Source: Verrucomicrobiota bacterium (GTDB taxonomy: Bacteria > Verrucomicrobiota > Verrucomicrobiia > Opitutales > UBA953). Taken from it: 64,000 bases of DNA. How positions within the stretch are numbered: position 1 is the first letter of the stretch; every line of letters begins with the position of its first letter. Under the pieces are notes generated by a model. The model did not search any database and had not been told where the DNA came from. It saw only the letters and a list, made by a program, of their open reading frames with translations. Below are positions 7,560 through 16,524 of this stretch, piece by piece. Where the stretch lies: contig SUVQ01000004.1 of assembly GCA_015061905.1 (NCBI GenBank), positions 1 to 64,000 on the forward strand, in the 5' to 3' direction. The translations under genes were made by a program, and so were the position numbers.

Positions 7560-8612
7560 ATGCTTTCACAAGATATTCGCACACATCACACGCTCGCCTG
7601 CATCTGGGATTTTGATAAAACATTAACTCCGGGCTACATGCAGACGCCGCTGTTTCGCGAATACGGAATCGATGAGCAGGCATTTTGGACGGAGGTCAAC
7701 CGCCTGCCGGAAATTTATGCGCGCCAGGGCATTCATGTTTCCAAGGACACGGTTTATCTCAACCACTTGCTCAGCTACGTGAAAAACGGTCCGCTGAAAG
7801 GTCTTTCCAACAAAAAGTTGCGGGAGCTGGGCGCGCAGATTCCGCTTTGCCCGGGCGTTCCCGAGGTGTTTGACAGCCTTCGCGCTTACGCCAAAAAAAT
7901 CGGTGAGGAGCTGAATCTCGATATTGATTTGGAGCACTACATCGTGAGCACGGGCTTGGCGGAAATGATTCGCGGGAGCGCAGTCGCGGAACACGTGGAC
8001 GGCATTTACGGCTGTGAATTTATCGAGCAACCCTTGCCGCCGCACTATACGGAGCAGGACGAACTCGCGCTCGAATTGCCTTCGGAAATTTCCCAAATCG
8101 GCGTAATGGTCGATAATACGATTAAAACACGCTTCATTTTCGAAATTAACAAAGGCTCCAACAAAAACCCGGAAATCGACGTGAACGCGGTCGTGCGCGC
8201 ACAGGATCGCCGCGTTCCGTTTGAAAACATGGTTTACATTGCGGACGGTCCGAGCGACGTTCCCGTGTTTTCCGTCGTGCGCAAGGGCGGCGGTTTCGCG
8301 TATGCGGTTTATTCGGAAAACAAACGCGCCGAGCGCCGCCAAAACGATACGCTTCAGGAAAGCAAACGCGTGAACGGCTACGGTCCCAACGATTACCGCG
8401 ACACGGGATTTACTTACGACTGGCTCTGCATGCGCCTTGAAGACATGGTGGCGCGGATTGACAAGGCGCGCTCGTTTGCCGTGGCTTCCAACGTGGCTCA
8501 GCCGCCGCGGCACATTCACGAACGCACGGACGGGAACGCTCGCTCCGCCGCGCCTTCCGTCGGACCGATGGACGAGGCAAAATCCTCCCCCGAACAACCG
8601 TCTTTACTCTGA
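7560..8612 (+). CDS. HAD-superfamily phosphatase
   Basis: 350 residues. HAD motif I is DFDKTLTPG near residue 17 with the nucleophilic Asp. Motif II is the Thr in IVSTGLAEM, and the metal-binding motif is YIADGPSDVPVF near residue 225. The large cap between motifs I and II fits small-molecule phosphatases of the phosphoserine-phosphatase-like group, but the substrate cannot be named. The last 40 residues are low-complexity. The ftsK start follows 4 bases after the stop, so the two are translated from one message. Confidence 0.8.
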   Translation: MLSQDIRTHHTLACIWDFDKTLTPGYMQTPLFREYGIDEQAFWTEVNRLPEIYARQGIHVSKDTVYLNHLLSYVKNGPLKGLSNKKLRELGAQIPLCPGVPEVFDSLRAYAKKIGEELNLDIDLEHYIVSTGLAEMIRGSAVAEHVDGIYGCEFIEQPLPPHYTEQDELALELPSEISQIGVMVDNTIKTRFIFEINKGSNKNPEIDVNAVVRAQDRRVPFENMVYIADGPSDVPVFSVVRKGGGFAYAVYSENKRAERRQNDTLQESKRVNGYGPNDYRDTGFTYDWLCMRLEDMVARIDKARSFAVASNVAQPPRHIHERTDGNARSAAPSVGPMDEAKSSPEQPSLL

Positions 8613-8616
8613 GAAA

Positions 8617-11421
8617 ATGGCTTCGCCGAAGAAAAATTCTGCCGTAAAACGCGGCGGGAACGCAAAAACCGCGCCAGCCCGCCGAGAAAAGGAAACGCCG
8701 CAAGCGTCCGGAAATTTTAACAGCACAACGCAACCGCTCCTGTTTTTGCTGATGCTGGTTGCCGGGCTTTTGTTGCTCGCCGCGCTCATGCTTTTTGAAA
8801 ACGGACAACCGTTTTTCGGCGACGGGAATCCCGTGCTTTGGGGCGACCGCGGCTGGCTTCAGAGCTTGGTGGTAACTTCCGAGCCGAATTTAACCAACCC
8901 GATGGGGAAACTCGGTGCCACCGTTGCGGTCGTGGCGTTTTACATGTTCGGCTTGGCGGCGTTCATGTTCCCGGTGTTTTTGTTTTTGTTCGCGTATTAC
9001 ATGGCGCGTTTCCGTGCGGATATTTCCCTGTCGTGGAAAACTTTTTTGATGTTTCTGGCACTTTGCTCCGGGGCGATACTGCTCGAAATTTTCCCGAAGG
9101 ATTTAATCGGATTTGACCCGCAGGCGTCGCCGCAGAATCCGTATATGCCGAGCGCGTGCGGGCCCGGCGGCGCGTTCGGGAAATTCCTTTTCAACGATAT
9201 TTTTAATCCGTTCATCGGCTTGGCGGGAAGCGTCGTTCTCGCTCTTTGCGTTTACTCTTTTTGCGTGCTCGGGCTTTTGGTTTCCGCTCCGCAAAAAACG
9301 ATTGCCGCTTGCGTGAACCGCTGCTTCGAAGGCGTGAAAAAATATTTTGAAAATCGCCGTCAGTGGAAAGAACACAAGCAACGTCAGCGCGAAGCTCAAA
9401 TCAAAGCCTACCAGGAGGCGCAGGACAAACTCCGCAAAAACCGGGAAGCGGCGGAGATTGAAGCCCGAAAACATGAGGCGGAAAACCACTCGGAAGAGGA
9501 AGCCGAAGACACTGTCGACGAAAATGCCGCTGGCGTTCCCGCCGAGTTTGACGGCGCGGAAACTGAAGACGAAGATTTTTCCGAAGTCGCAATCGACGAA
9601 GATGCAATCCCCGAAACGGTAGCTCCCGTCTTGGAAGAACTGCCGGCAACGGCAACCCTCACACCGATTAATTTTGACGAAGAAGCGGAAAAACTCGCGC
9701 CTCAGACAGACGTTCCCGCTCCCGTTCCCGCCGAAAACGCCGCGCCGGAATTTTCGGAAGAAACCCCGGAAACAGGTTCTCTGAAAGTGGTCGAAGCCGA
9801 AACGCTCGAACGCGCGGAAGACGCGGACGCGTTCCCGGAACGCGGAAATTACGTTTTCCCGCCGCTGGATTTGCTCGCGGAACCGCGCCCGTCCGTTTCC
9901 GGGCAGGAAGAAGATTACGAAGCCCGAGGACAAAAAATCATCCGCGTGCTTTCCGAATTTAATTGCGCGGCAACGATGCAATCCGCACAGGTCGGACCGA
10001 CAATTACGCGCTACGAAATCGTTCCCGGCGCGGGCGTAAAAGCGGAGCGCATTCTCAACTTCCAAACCAATGTTGCGATGGCGTTGCAGGCACAGTCCGC
10101 CCGCCTCGCTCCCGTTCCCGAAAACGGAACCATCGGGATTGAAGTGCCGAACAAAAAGGCAAAGCCCGTTCTGATTCGCGAAGTGCTCGAGTCCAAGGCT
10201 TGGCACGAAAATAAAATGGAAATCCCCGCCGTCCTCGGGAAAGACGTTACGGGAAAACCCGTTTTGATTGACCTCGCGAAAATGCCGCACGGCTTGATCG
10301 CCGGCTCTTCCGGCTCCGGGAAATCCGTTTGCCTGAACGGAATTATCACCTCGATTTTGTATCATTCCGCGCCCGATGAAGTGCGCCTCGTCATGGTGGA
10401 CCCGAAAGTCGTCGAGCTCAAAGTTTACAACGACGCTCCGCACATGCTCATTCCCGTCATCACGGATATGAAGCGCGCGCCCGGCGCACTCAAATGGCTC
10501 ATCGACGAAATGGAACGCCGCTACCAGCTCTTGGAAGAAGCCGGCGTGCGCAACATTGTCGGCTACAACGCCAAGGTCGAAAAAGATAAGGCGGAAGCGG
10601 CGCGCCTCGCCGAACTCGCCGCCGCTTCCGAAAACGAAAACGCATTTGAAGGCATTCAAAATCTCTCCGACGGGAACGCGGACGGCTCCGGCGTTCCCGC
10701 CGAAATCTCCGTGCCGCGCGACGACGGCGTGCTCGACGAACTTCGCGGGCGGAAAAAAATGTCTTACATCGTCTGCATCATCGACGAGTTTGCCGATATC
10801 ATGGCGCAAAATGCCGCCGAAATCGAAACCGGCGTAGCTCGCCTCACGGCAAAAGCCCGCGCCGCCGGGATTCACCTCATCCTCGCCACGCAACGTCCGG
10901 ACGCGAAAACCGTTACCGGGCTCATCAAAGCGAACTTGGGAACGCGTATCGCTCTGCGTGTAACCTCGGGAACGAACTCGCGCATTATTCTCGACGAAGT
11001 CGGCGCGGAAACGCTCATCGGAAAGGGAGATATGCTCGTTCTCGGACCCGGGTCGCCGTTCCCGCAACGCGCGCAGGGCGTCTGGGTTTCCGAAGAGGAA
11101 ATCGAAGAAATCGTCAAATTCCTTGCCGAGAAAAACGGAAAGCCGAAATACGCGGACGACGTAACGTCCGCAATCGACAGCTACGCCGCAGAAGACGAAG
11201 AGGGCGATTCCGGCGGAAGCGGCGTTTCCGATTCCCGCGATGACCTCGTCGGCAAAGCCTGGGATATTATTCGCACAACGAAACGCGCCTCTATTTCCAA
11301 TCTTCAGCGCAAGCTCGGAATCGGCTACAACCGCGCCGCGAAAATTATCGATATTCTCGAAGAACAAGGGCGCATCGGACCGGATCCGGGACCGAACAAA
11401 CAGCGCGAAATCTACGAATAA
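8617..11421 (+). CDS. ftsK: DNA translocase FtsK
   Basis: About 934 residues from the ATG at 8617, directly after the HAD gene; upstream in-frame ATGs lie within that gene. The N-terminal 230 residues hold about four membrane segments. A charged coiled-coil/acidic linker spans about residues 240-430. The motor has Walker A GSSGSGKSVC, Walker B CIIDEFADIM and the ATQRPD motif. The C-terminus is the winged-helix gamma domain (ISNLQRKLGIGYNRAAKIID). It pumps chromosome DNA at the division septum and activates XerCD at dif. An insertion of about 40 acidic/Ala residues lies between the Walker motifs (near residue 650-690). Many octamer copies fall within the linker. Confidence 0.95.
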   Translation: MASPKKNSAVKRGGNAKTAPARREKETPQASGNFNSTTQPLLFLLMLVAGLLLLAALMLFENGQPFFGDGNPVLWGDRGWLQSLVVTSEPNLTNPMGKLGATVAVVAFYMFGLAAFMFPVFLFLFAYYMARFRADISLSWKTFLMFLALCSGAILLEIFPKDLIGFDPQASPQNPYMPSACGPGGAFGKFLFNDIFNPFIGLAGSVVLALCVYSFCVLGLLVSAPQKTIAACVNRCFEGVKKYFENRRQWKEHKQRQREAQIKAYQEAQDKLRKNREAAEIEARKHEAENHSEEEAEDTVDENAAGVPAEFDGAETEDEDFSEVAIDEDAIPETVAPVLEELPATATLTPINFDEEAEKLAPQTDVPAPVPAENAAPEFSEETPETGSLKVVEAETLERAEDADAFPERGNYVFPPLDLLAEPRPSVSGQEEDYEARGQKIIRVLSEFNCAATMQSAQVGPTITRYEIVPGAGVKAERILNFQTNVAMALQAQSARLAPVPENGTIGIEVPNKKAKPVLIREVLESKAWHENKMEIPAVLGKDVTGKPVLIDLAKMPHGLIAGSSGSGKSVCLNGIITSILYHSAPDEVRLVMVDPKVVELKVYNDAPHMLIPVITDMKRAPGALKWLIDEMERRYQLLEEAGVRNIVGYNAKVEKDKAEAARLAELAAASENENAFEGIQNLSDGNADGSGVPAEISVPRDDGVLDELRGRKKMSYIVCIIDEFADIMAQNAAEIETGVARLTAKARAAGIHLILATQRPDAKTVTGLIKANLGTRIALRVTSGTNSRIILDEVGAETLIGKGDMLVLGPGSPFPQRAQGVWVSEEEIEEIVKFLAEKNGKPKYADDVTSAIDSYAAEDEEGDSGGSGVSDSRDDLVGKAWDIIRTTKRASISNLQRKLGIGYNRAAKIIDILEEQGRIGPDPGPNKQREIYE

Positions 11422-11430
11422 AAGGAGGAG
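11421..11430 (+). promoter_or_regulatory. Strong Shine-Dalgarno deciding a GTG start
   Basis: AAAGGAGGAG lies about 8 bases before the GTG at 11437, immediately after the ftsK stop. This is one of the few clear Shine-Dalgarno sequences in the window and supports the GTG start of the methyltransferase gene. Confidence 0.8.
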
Positions 11431-11436
11431 CTTGAC

Positions 11437-12231
11437 GTGGAAATTTTTCTTTGCGGGCGGGATTCCGTCGAAGCGTGCGTAAAAATGCGCCCGGCGGCGT
11501 TGCGCGAAATTTTTGTCGACGAAAAAAAATCGAAGCTTTTTACGGACCTGCAATCCGGCATCGGGCGGGAACGCGCCGAATGGAAGGCGGTTTCATCGAC
11601 AGAGCTATCTCGAATTGCGGGAACGCCGAAGCACGGCGGCATCGTTGCCCGCACGGAACGCCCGGAGCCGGCACAGGTGAAACCCGCTATGCGAGACGAC
11701 TGGCACGCCGCCGGCGAAAAAGTTCTTTTTCTCGAAAATATTTCGGACTCGGCGCAACTGGCATCGATTGCGCGCGTTGCCGCAATTTGCGGCATTACCC
11801 GCGTGATTGCGGACGAAAAAGTAAGCGTTCCCGCTCTCGCAAATTCGCGGGTTTGGAGCGCGTCCGGCGGCGCATTGGAAATGCTGAAAATTTATCGCAC
11901 GGAATCCATGGCGGGTATGTTGCGCATGATGAGCGAAAAGTATTTCGTCGTCGGGCTTGTGCGCGAGGGCGGGCGAAGAATCGATTATTCCGCCGCACCG
12001 GCGTTCCCGGGAAAACCGGTGGCACTATTTTTGAGCGGCGACGAAAACGGCGTTCCTGCGGATATGATTTCACGTTGCGGGTATTTATTTCACGTTCCCG
12101 AACCGGAATCGGCGATGTTGCATTACTCTCCGGCGGAGCTTGCCGCGCTGGTTTTGCCGTGGATTTCTTCACGCGTAAAACGCCCGGGCGTCGGCTTTCT
12201 CGCCCGCAAAAAAGCCCGAGCGAAATCGTAA
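11437..12231 (+). CDS. Divergent SpoU/TrmH-family RNA methyltransferase
   Basis: 264 residues. The N-terminal substrate-binding part (GRDSVEACVKMRPAALREIFV, then TPKHGGIVA) and the SPOUT core (FLENISDSAQLASIARVAAI, then LSGDENGVP) place it in the 2'-O-ribose methyltransferase family. The usual third motif with SLN before the last helix is replaced by SAMLHYSPAELAAL, and the first-motif Asn is not kept. Activity is therefore uncertain. It follows ftsK by 15 bases and is probably in the same operon. Confidence 0.7.
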   Translation: MEIFLCGRDSVEACVKMRPAALREIFVDEKKSKLFTDLQSGIGRERAEWKAVSSTELSRIAGTPKHGGIVARTERPEPAQVKPAMRDDWHAAGEKVLFLENISDSAQLASIARVAAICGITRVIADEKVSVPALANSRVWSASGGALEMLKIYRTESMAGMLRMMSEKYFVVGLVREGGRRIDYSAAPAFPGKPVALFLSGDENGVPADMISRCGYLFHVPEPESAMLHYSPAELAALVLPWISSRVKRPGVGFLARKKARAKS

Positions 12232-12243
12232 TTGTTCGCTTCT

Positions 12244-12354
12244 ATGAAAACAAAATTCGTCCTTTTTGCCGTAATCGTGGCACTTGGCGGATTCCTCGCT
12301 TGGGAGAATTCCGCTACAACATTTGACGTTCCCGCGACGGTGAAAATTCCGTGA
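12244..12354 (+). CDS. 36-residue single-span membrane or secreted peptide
   Basis: Starts MKTKFVLFAVIVALGGFLAW and ends VPATVKIP. It has a Lys start, one hydrophobic segment and a short polar tail with an octamer copy encoding VPA. It begins 12 bases after the methyltransferase stop. It has no recognised family and no clear ribosome-binding site, but the coding style matches its neighbours. Confidence 0.45.
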   Translation: MKTKFVLFAVIVALGGFLAWENSATTFDVPATVKIP

Positions 12355-12500
12355 CCGCATCGGCTTCCGCATTATTCTCTCCGAGGTTGAGAATATCTGG
12401 TGTATGTCGCACCGTGATGCGAACGTCGGAACGTTCCTGCGGGAACGTGGGCGTCGGATTTTTTCCGCGCCGCCGCCTCGCATTTTCCTCTGCCTTTGGT

Positions 12501-12519
12501 GCTCGATTCCTTCCCGGAA
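12501..12519 (+). repeat. 19-bp direct repeat, left copy
   Basis: GCTCGATTCCTTCCCGGAA occurs here and again at 13977-13995, flanking the DUF4143 ATPase gene. Sequence upstream of the two copies is also loosely similar, so the original repeat may have been about 50 bases long. Confidence 0.7.
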
Positions 12520-12588
12520 GTTGCGTTGTGCGGGATAGGCACTTACCTGCGTGATTTTACCCTTGAGTGTTCACCCTGTGGGCAGGTT

Positions 12589-13794
12589 TTAAAAATCCGT
12601 TTTCTTCAGAAAATCCCGGATGTGGCAGTGTGTGATTCCGTCTTCGTTCCCGCCGGGGTTGAAGGGATTCATGGATACGACGTATTTGGGAAAATTGTCG
12701 GGAATTTTTTTCAAATTTCCGAACTCCCGTTGGCGCGTTTTTTCGTCGGCAATGAGGTAGGACACTTGAAAGTAGAGTTGTTGACTTCCTTTTTGCGCAA
12801 CAAAGTCAATTTCCGCGTTTCCGAGATTCCCGACGGATAGTTTGTAACCGAGTTTTCGCAGATGAAGATAAACCGCGTTTTCTTCAATTTTTGCGATATC
12901 TTGGGCAAGATTTCTTCCAACGAGTGCGTTGCGGAGCCCGATGTCTTCAAAGTAGTATTTTTCCTGTGTTTCAAAAAAAGATTTCCCCCGAATATCAAAA
13001 CGCGGAAGGCGATTGATAATGAAGGCATTTTGCATGGCTCTCAAATAATGAAGAATGCTTGAGGTCGAAATAGGTTCTTTTTGTGATTTTAAATATTTGC
13101 TGATGCTTGTTGCGGAAAAAAGACTTCCGATGTTGTCCGCAACGAAAGAGGAAAGCCGTTCCAAAAAAAGAATGTTGCGGAGACCGAGCCGGGCCGTGAT
13201 GTCTTTGAGCAGGATTGTCGAGTAGAGATTTCGAAGATATTCGTCTACAAGCTCGCTATTCAGTCCGAGCCGGGCTAAATGCGGCATCCCGCCGTAAGAA
13301 AAATACAAATTCAGGGATTCGTCGGAGTCTTCAAGTTTGTGGAACCGGAGAAATTCCGTGTAGTCCAAAGCGTGGATTTCGAATTCGATATAGCGTCCGG
13401 AAAGTCCGGTTGCAAGTTCTCCGGAAAGCATTTTGGCATTACTGCCCGTACAAAAAATATCACATCGAGCTTTCGCGTGAAGGCTGCGTAAGGCAATTTC
13501 AAATTCGTTGATTTCTTGGACTTCGTCGATGAAGAGGAAATTCTTTTTTCGGGGATCAAGTTGTGCTTCTACGCAATCAATAAGATCTTTTGCCGTTTGA
13601 ATATCGGAAAAAGCGAAATCTTCTTTGTCAATGTAGATACAACGCGTGTCGCTGTCTTGGGAAAGTCTGTCTCTCAGTTGACGCATAATACAGCTCTTCC
13701 CGACACGTCGCTGACCGACAAGCACCTTGATCAAGCCAGCATCAATGTAGGGTTCAATTTTCTGCGTATAAAACTTCCTTTCGATAAGTTTCAT
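12589..13794 (-). CDS. AAA ATPase with DUF4143 domain
   Basis: 401 residues. The N-terminal AAA_14 ATPase has a Walker A-like VGQRRVGKSCIMRQL, Walker B NFLFIDEVQEI and a sensor FCTGSNAKML. The C-terminal DUF4143 (near residue 200-400) has the usual GNAEIDFVAQKG motif. Such genes are common, patchily distributed cargo of unknown role. It is AT-richer than the flanking genes, has one octamer copy near its 3' end, and lies between 19-bp direct repeats. All of this points to acquisition. Confidence 0.88.
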   Translation of the reverse strand: MKLIERKFYTQKIEPYIDAGLIKVLVGQRRVGKSCIMRQLRDRLSQDSDTRCIYIDKEDFAFSDIQTAKDLIDCVEAQLDPRKKNFLFIDEVQEINEFEIALRSLHAKARCDIFCTGSNAKMLSGELATGLSGRYIEFEIHALDYTEFLRFHKLEDSDESLNLYFSYGGMPHLARLGLNSELVDEYLRNLYSTILLKDITARLGLRNILFLERLSSFVADNIGSLFSATSISKYLKSQKEPISTSSILHYLRAMQNAFIINRLPRFDIRGKSFFETQEKYYFEDIGLRNALVGRNLAQDIAKIEENAVYLHLRKLGYKLSVGNLGNAEIDFVAQKGSQQLYFQVSYLIADEKTRQREFGNLKKIPDNFPKYVVSMNPFNPGGNEDGITHCHIRDFLKKTDF

Positions 13795-13976
13795 AAGGCA
13801 AAAAATGTATGTTTTTGTAGTTTATATCAAATAAAAATGCAGGAAGATAGGTGTTTGTTGTTTATAAAATTCAAATTTTTGCAATCAAAGGGGCACTGTC
13901 AGCATTATTCTTTCCCATAAGCTCTCGGATTCCTACGGGAACGCGCCGACGGCACACGTTTCACTTTCCGTTGGCC

Positions 13977-13995
13977 GCTCGATTCCTTCCCGGAA
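13977..13995 (+). repeat. 19-bp direct repeat, right copy
   Basis: Second copy of GCTCGATTCCTTCCCGGAA; see 12501. The two copies bracket the DUF4143 gene. Confidence 0.7.
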
Positions 13996-14020
13996 ATCGC
14001 CCGAAAAACTGATTTTTCAT

Positions 14021-14304
14021 TTAGAATTTTTGAGGGTTAGAGTTTTGTTCGAGAATTTCCCGGATCTCGTCGAAAATCCTGTTTGCCTGTTTCTTCGAAA
14101 AACCGACGCGTTCTCCCACGGCGATTACATCACTCTTTTCGAGATTTCCTTTTCCGTTGATGGCTGTCGTGTGCTGTCCATTAATCCTTCGCTCGGAAGA
14201 ATGTCGTAGGCGGGAGCAAGTGCCCGGACTCTGTTTCGTGTCAGTGCGAGTTTACCGATGCGGTTTTGATTTTGAAAAACCTCAATAAGCACTGGCGATT
14301 TCAT
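14021..14304 (-). pseudogene. hipA remnant
   Basis: From the ATG at 14304 the frame reads MKSPVLIEVFQNQNRIGKLA, which is a HipA N-terminal strand pair. It then jumps directly to VRALAPAYDILPSE, a segment that in HipA lies some 300 residues later, so the kinase core is deleted. A frameshift follows, after which another frame gives HTTAINGKGNLEKSDVIAV and then GFSKKQANRIFDEI, the HipA C-terminal helices. Only a scar of the persistence kinase is left. It lies directly after a broken hipB. Confidence 0.75.
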
Positions 14305-14306
14305 TT

Positions 14307-14600
14307 TTATTTCCGTGCTCGCTTTCTCGGCGGCTTACTTGCCCTTAAGACTTCTTCAATCGTTTCGTAATGGGGTTGTGTAAAAAGATTTTTTATCTTC
14401 GGGGTTTCTTCAAAAAAAAATCGCGATTTTTATAAAATTTTTTAAGGAAAGATTTCCGGTTTGCTCAAATTTTCTATAGGTCGGAAGACAAATATTGAGT
14501 TTTCGGGAAAGCTCCTCCTGGGAGAGGTTTCTTTGTAAATATCCCTTTTTTCAGCAAGCGGATTTCCTCTGCCTCAAGGCGATTGTGAAAAGCTACTTAA
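14307..14600 (-). pseudogene. hipB-type antitoxin remnant
   Basis: On the minus strand a helix-turn-helix of the XRE/HipB type is readable (RNLSQEELSRKLNI, LPTYRKFEQTGNLSLKN). Stops and frameshifts interrupt it on both sides, one in a nine-T run. The C-terminal tail (LFTQPHYETIEEVLRASKP, then PRKRARK) resumes in another frame and ends at 14307, three bases before the hipA remnant. The pair is a decayed hipBA toxin-antitoxin module. Confidence 0.7.
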
Positions 14601-14639
14601 CCTTTGCGTCGGCAGGAAGCGGAAGTAAGGTTACGGGGC

Positions 14640-15328
14640 TTATGTCGGAGAATGTCGTTTCTTTAATTCCTCGTCTTCTTTCAGTCGCTGTTGTAGTGCT
14701 TTTGCTCCGTTTTTCCCATGAGGACCGGTGCCTTTCAATTTGCTTTGGATTTTTGCGGCGAGCACCTTTAAGCGGAATTTCCCGTCTCGAATTGCATATA
14801 ACCAGTCCAGGCAATAGAGGTCTTTCCCTTTTGAAATCCAAGACGGTTTGTTAAATCCGAGATCAATTGCACGAAGCGTTCCGTCTCCGCAAATCAGAAA
14901 GTTCCCTGCGTTTGCATCGCCACCCCAGCCCAAATTGTGTTTATGCATGGAAAGAACGGTTTCCCATATTTGTTTTTTATAGTTTCACCAAGTAGGACGA
15001 AGATCAACCCCGTCGAGTTGCTCCGCAATGAGAAACCTTTCCCGAACAACTCCATAATGATATTTTTCGGCAAACAGAAATATTCTCATCGGGGTTGTGA
15101 ATCCTTTGGCGTGTGCCAATTCAATCCGTGTTATCAGTGCTCCTCCTCGTGCGAAGAAACCTCGCCATGCACGCTCTATATTCCACCGCTTCTTTTTTAC
15201 GGCACTCTTAAATATGTTTCATTTTTTTGGATTTTTTCAAAAAATTCTTTGAATTTTTGTAAAACGTCGAATCCGCAATCGGAGACATAGGTTATGTGGT
15301 AATCATTCCATTTTGTTTTATTTATCAT
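14640..15328 (-). pseudogene. Broken LPS/Kdo-type kinase (InaA/RfaP-like)
   Basis: The gene starts at the ATG at 15328 (MINKTKWNDYHITYVSDCGF). After KNETYLR the frame shifts and continues as KRWNIERAWRGFFARG, then KGFTTPMRIFLFAEKYHYG. After GVDLRPTW an in-frame TGA interrupts it before MHKHNLGWGGDANAGNF, the catalytic-loop region of the family, and AIDLGFNKP. At least one frameshift and one nonsense change make it a pseudogene. An intact relative of the same broad kinase family lies at 20426-21136, so this may be a lost older copy of an LPS core kinase. Confidence 0.75.
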
Positions 15329-15356
15329 TGATCAGAGTAGGCATAGTTGTTGATTT

Positions 15357-16523
15357 TTAGGTCAAATTTTTAAAGAGATCGAGCCATTTCTCGCCGATGG
15401 ATTCGATAGCATATCGGCGGGCGTTTTCTTTGCAGGCGGAGGTGGCGATAGAGGTTTTTCCGTTCATCAATGAGCGGAGTTTTTGCGCGTAGGCATCAGT
15501 GTCGAGCGGCGGAACTAGTATACCGGTTTTTCCATTTTCGAGGATGTCTCGTGCTGTCGGAAACGCGTCAAATGCAATAGGGATACATCCGAACGCAGAA
15601 GCCTCGAGGAGGACCATTCCAAAACCTTCGTTGGACGATGTCATGCACAGCAGGGGTGCTTTTTTGAAGTAGGGTTCCGGAGCGGTGAACCCGCGAAAAT
15701 GCACACGCGGAATTTTTCGGGCTTCGGCGATGGCCTTGACTTCATCAGCATCGTCGCCGTTTCCGAGCATTTCGAGCTGCCAATCCGGAAAATCCCTTTC
15801 GATTTTTGACCAGATTTCGAGCATCAGATCCGGACGCTTTTGGTTCATACAAAGGCGTCCGACGTAGAGAAGGATTCTCTCCTTTTCAAAATTCTCTTCA
15901 ATCGGACGATAAGAGCAGGGATTGGGAATGCTTGCGATTTTGCGGGAACAATCGCCGCCGACGATGTGTGCGGCAAGCGTTTTGCAATATGCTTCAGAAA
16001 GCACGATATAATTGTCGCATTGCTCGTAGTTCCAACGATAAACAGCGTTTTTCTTGAGGCGTCGAAGTGCGATTTTCGCGGGAACGACGAGTGTATTCCA
16101 AATCGGCGAGAGCAGGGCTTTTTTCAACGGAGAATATTTTCTGAGCTTGAAAATTGCCTTATCGCGAACGATAGCATCGTAAGCGCACGGATCGAGGTGT
16201 AGAGCACAGATTAGCGGTGGGTGACCATCAAATTTTACCCAAGGAAATTTTTTGTGTCCGCCTTGAAACACGACGATATCGATTTTTTTTTCTCGGAGGA
16301 ATTTTTTATAAAAATCGAGGTTTTTAGGTGTGTCCGTTTTTTCGAAGTCAGGCAGAAAAAACTGTCGTCGCGGATGTGCGACATCCGCATTCTCGTCAAT
16401 AGTGGCGAGGTAAAAACACTGATGACCTTGAGATTCGAAATAATCAGCAAGAACGGCGGTTACGCGTTCTACGCCTCCGCGTTCTGGAGCAATAGCCGGA
16501 AGATAGAAAAAAAGGATGTTCAT
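15357..16523 (-). CDS. Glycosyltransferase family 4
   Basis: About 388 residues from the ATG at 16523 (MNILFFYLPAIAPERGGVER). The Rossmann N-domain has the GGVERV donor-side loop. The C-domain has ILLYVGRLCMNQKRPDLML and the retaining GT4 E-x7-E motif in TSSNEGFGMVLLEASAFG. It should transfer a sugar from a nucleotide donor to an LPS or exopolysaccharide acceptor at the inner membrane; the specificity is unknown. It is the last gene of a leftward run. The stop of the upstream gene lies at 16525, one base away, so translation is coupled. Confidence 0.9.
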   Translation of the reverse strand: MNILFFYLPAIAPERGGVERVTAVLADYFESQGHQCFYLATIDENADVAHPRRQFFLPDFEKTDTPKNLDFYKKFLREKKIDIVVFQGGHKKFPWVKFDGHPPLICALHLDPCAYDAIVRDKAIFKLRKYSPLKKALLSPIWNTLVVPAKIALRRLKKNAVYRWNYEQCDNYIVLSEAYCKTLAAHIVGGDCSRKIASIPNPCSYRPIEENFEKERILLYVGRLCMNQKRPDLMLEIWSKIERDFPDWQLEMLGNGDDADEVKAIAEARKIPRVHFRGFTAPEPYFKKAPLLCMTSSNEGFGMVLLEASAFGCIPIAFDAFPTARDILENGKTGILVPPLDTDAYAQKLRSLMNGKTSIATSACKENARRYAIESIGEKWLDLFKNLT

Positions 16524-16524
16524 T

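Noticed and set aside
9103-11553. 816-codon open frame opposite ftsK
   Set aside because: It is the exact antisense of the ftsK motor, has a Phe/Arg-rich composition typical of GC-rich shadows and shows no domain.
12351-12588. Extra coding frame after the 36-residue peptide
   Set aside because: The open frames here have Arg/Ser-rich composition, no recognisable start context and no domain; treated as non-coding.
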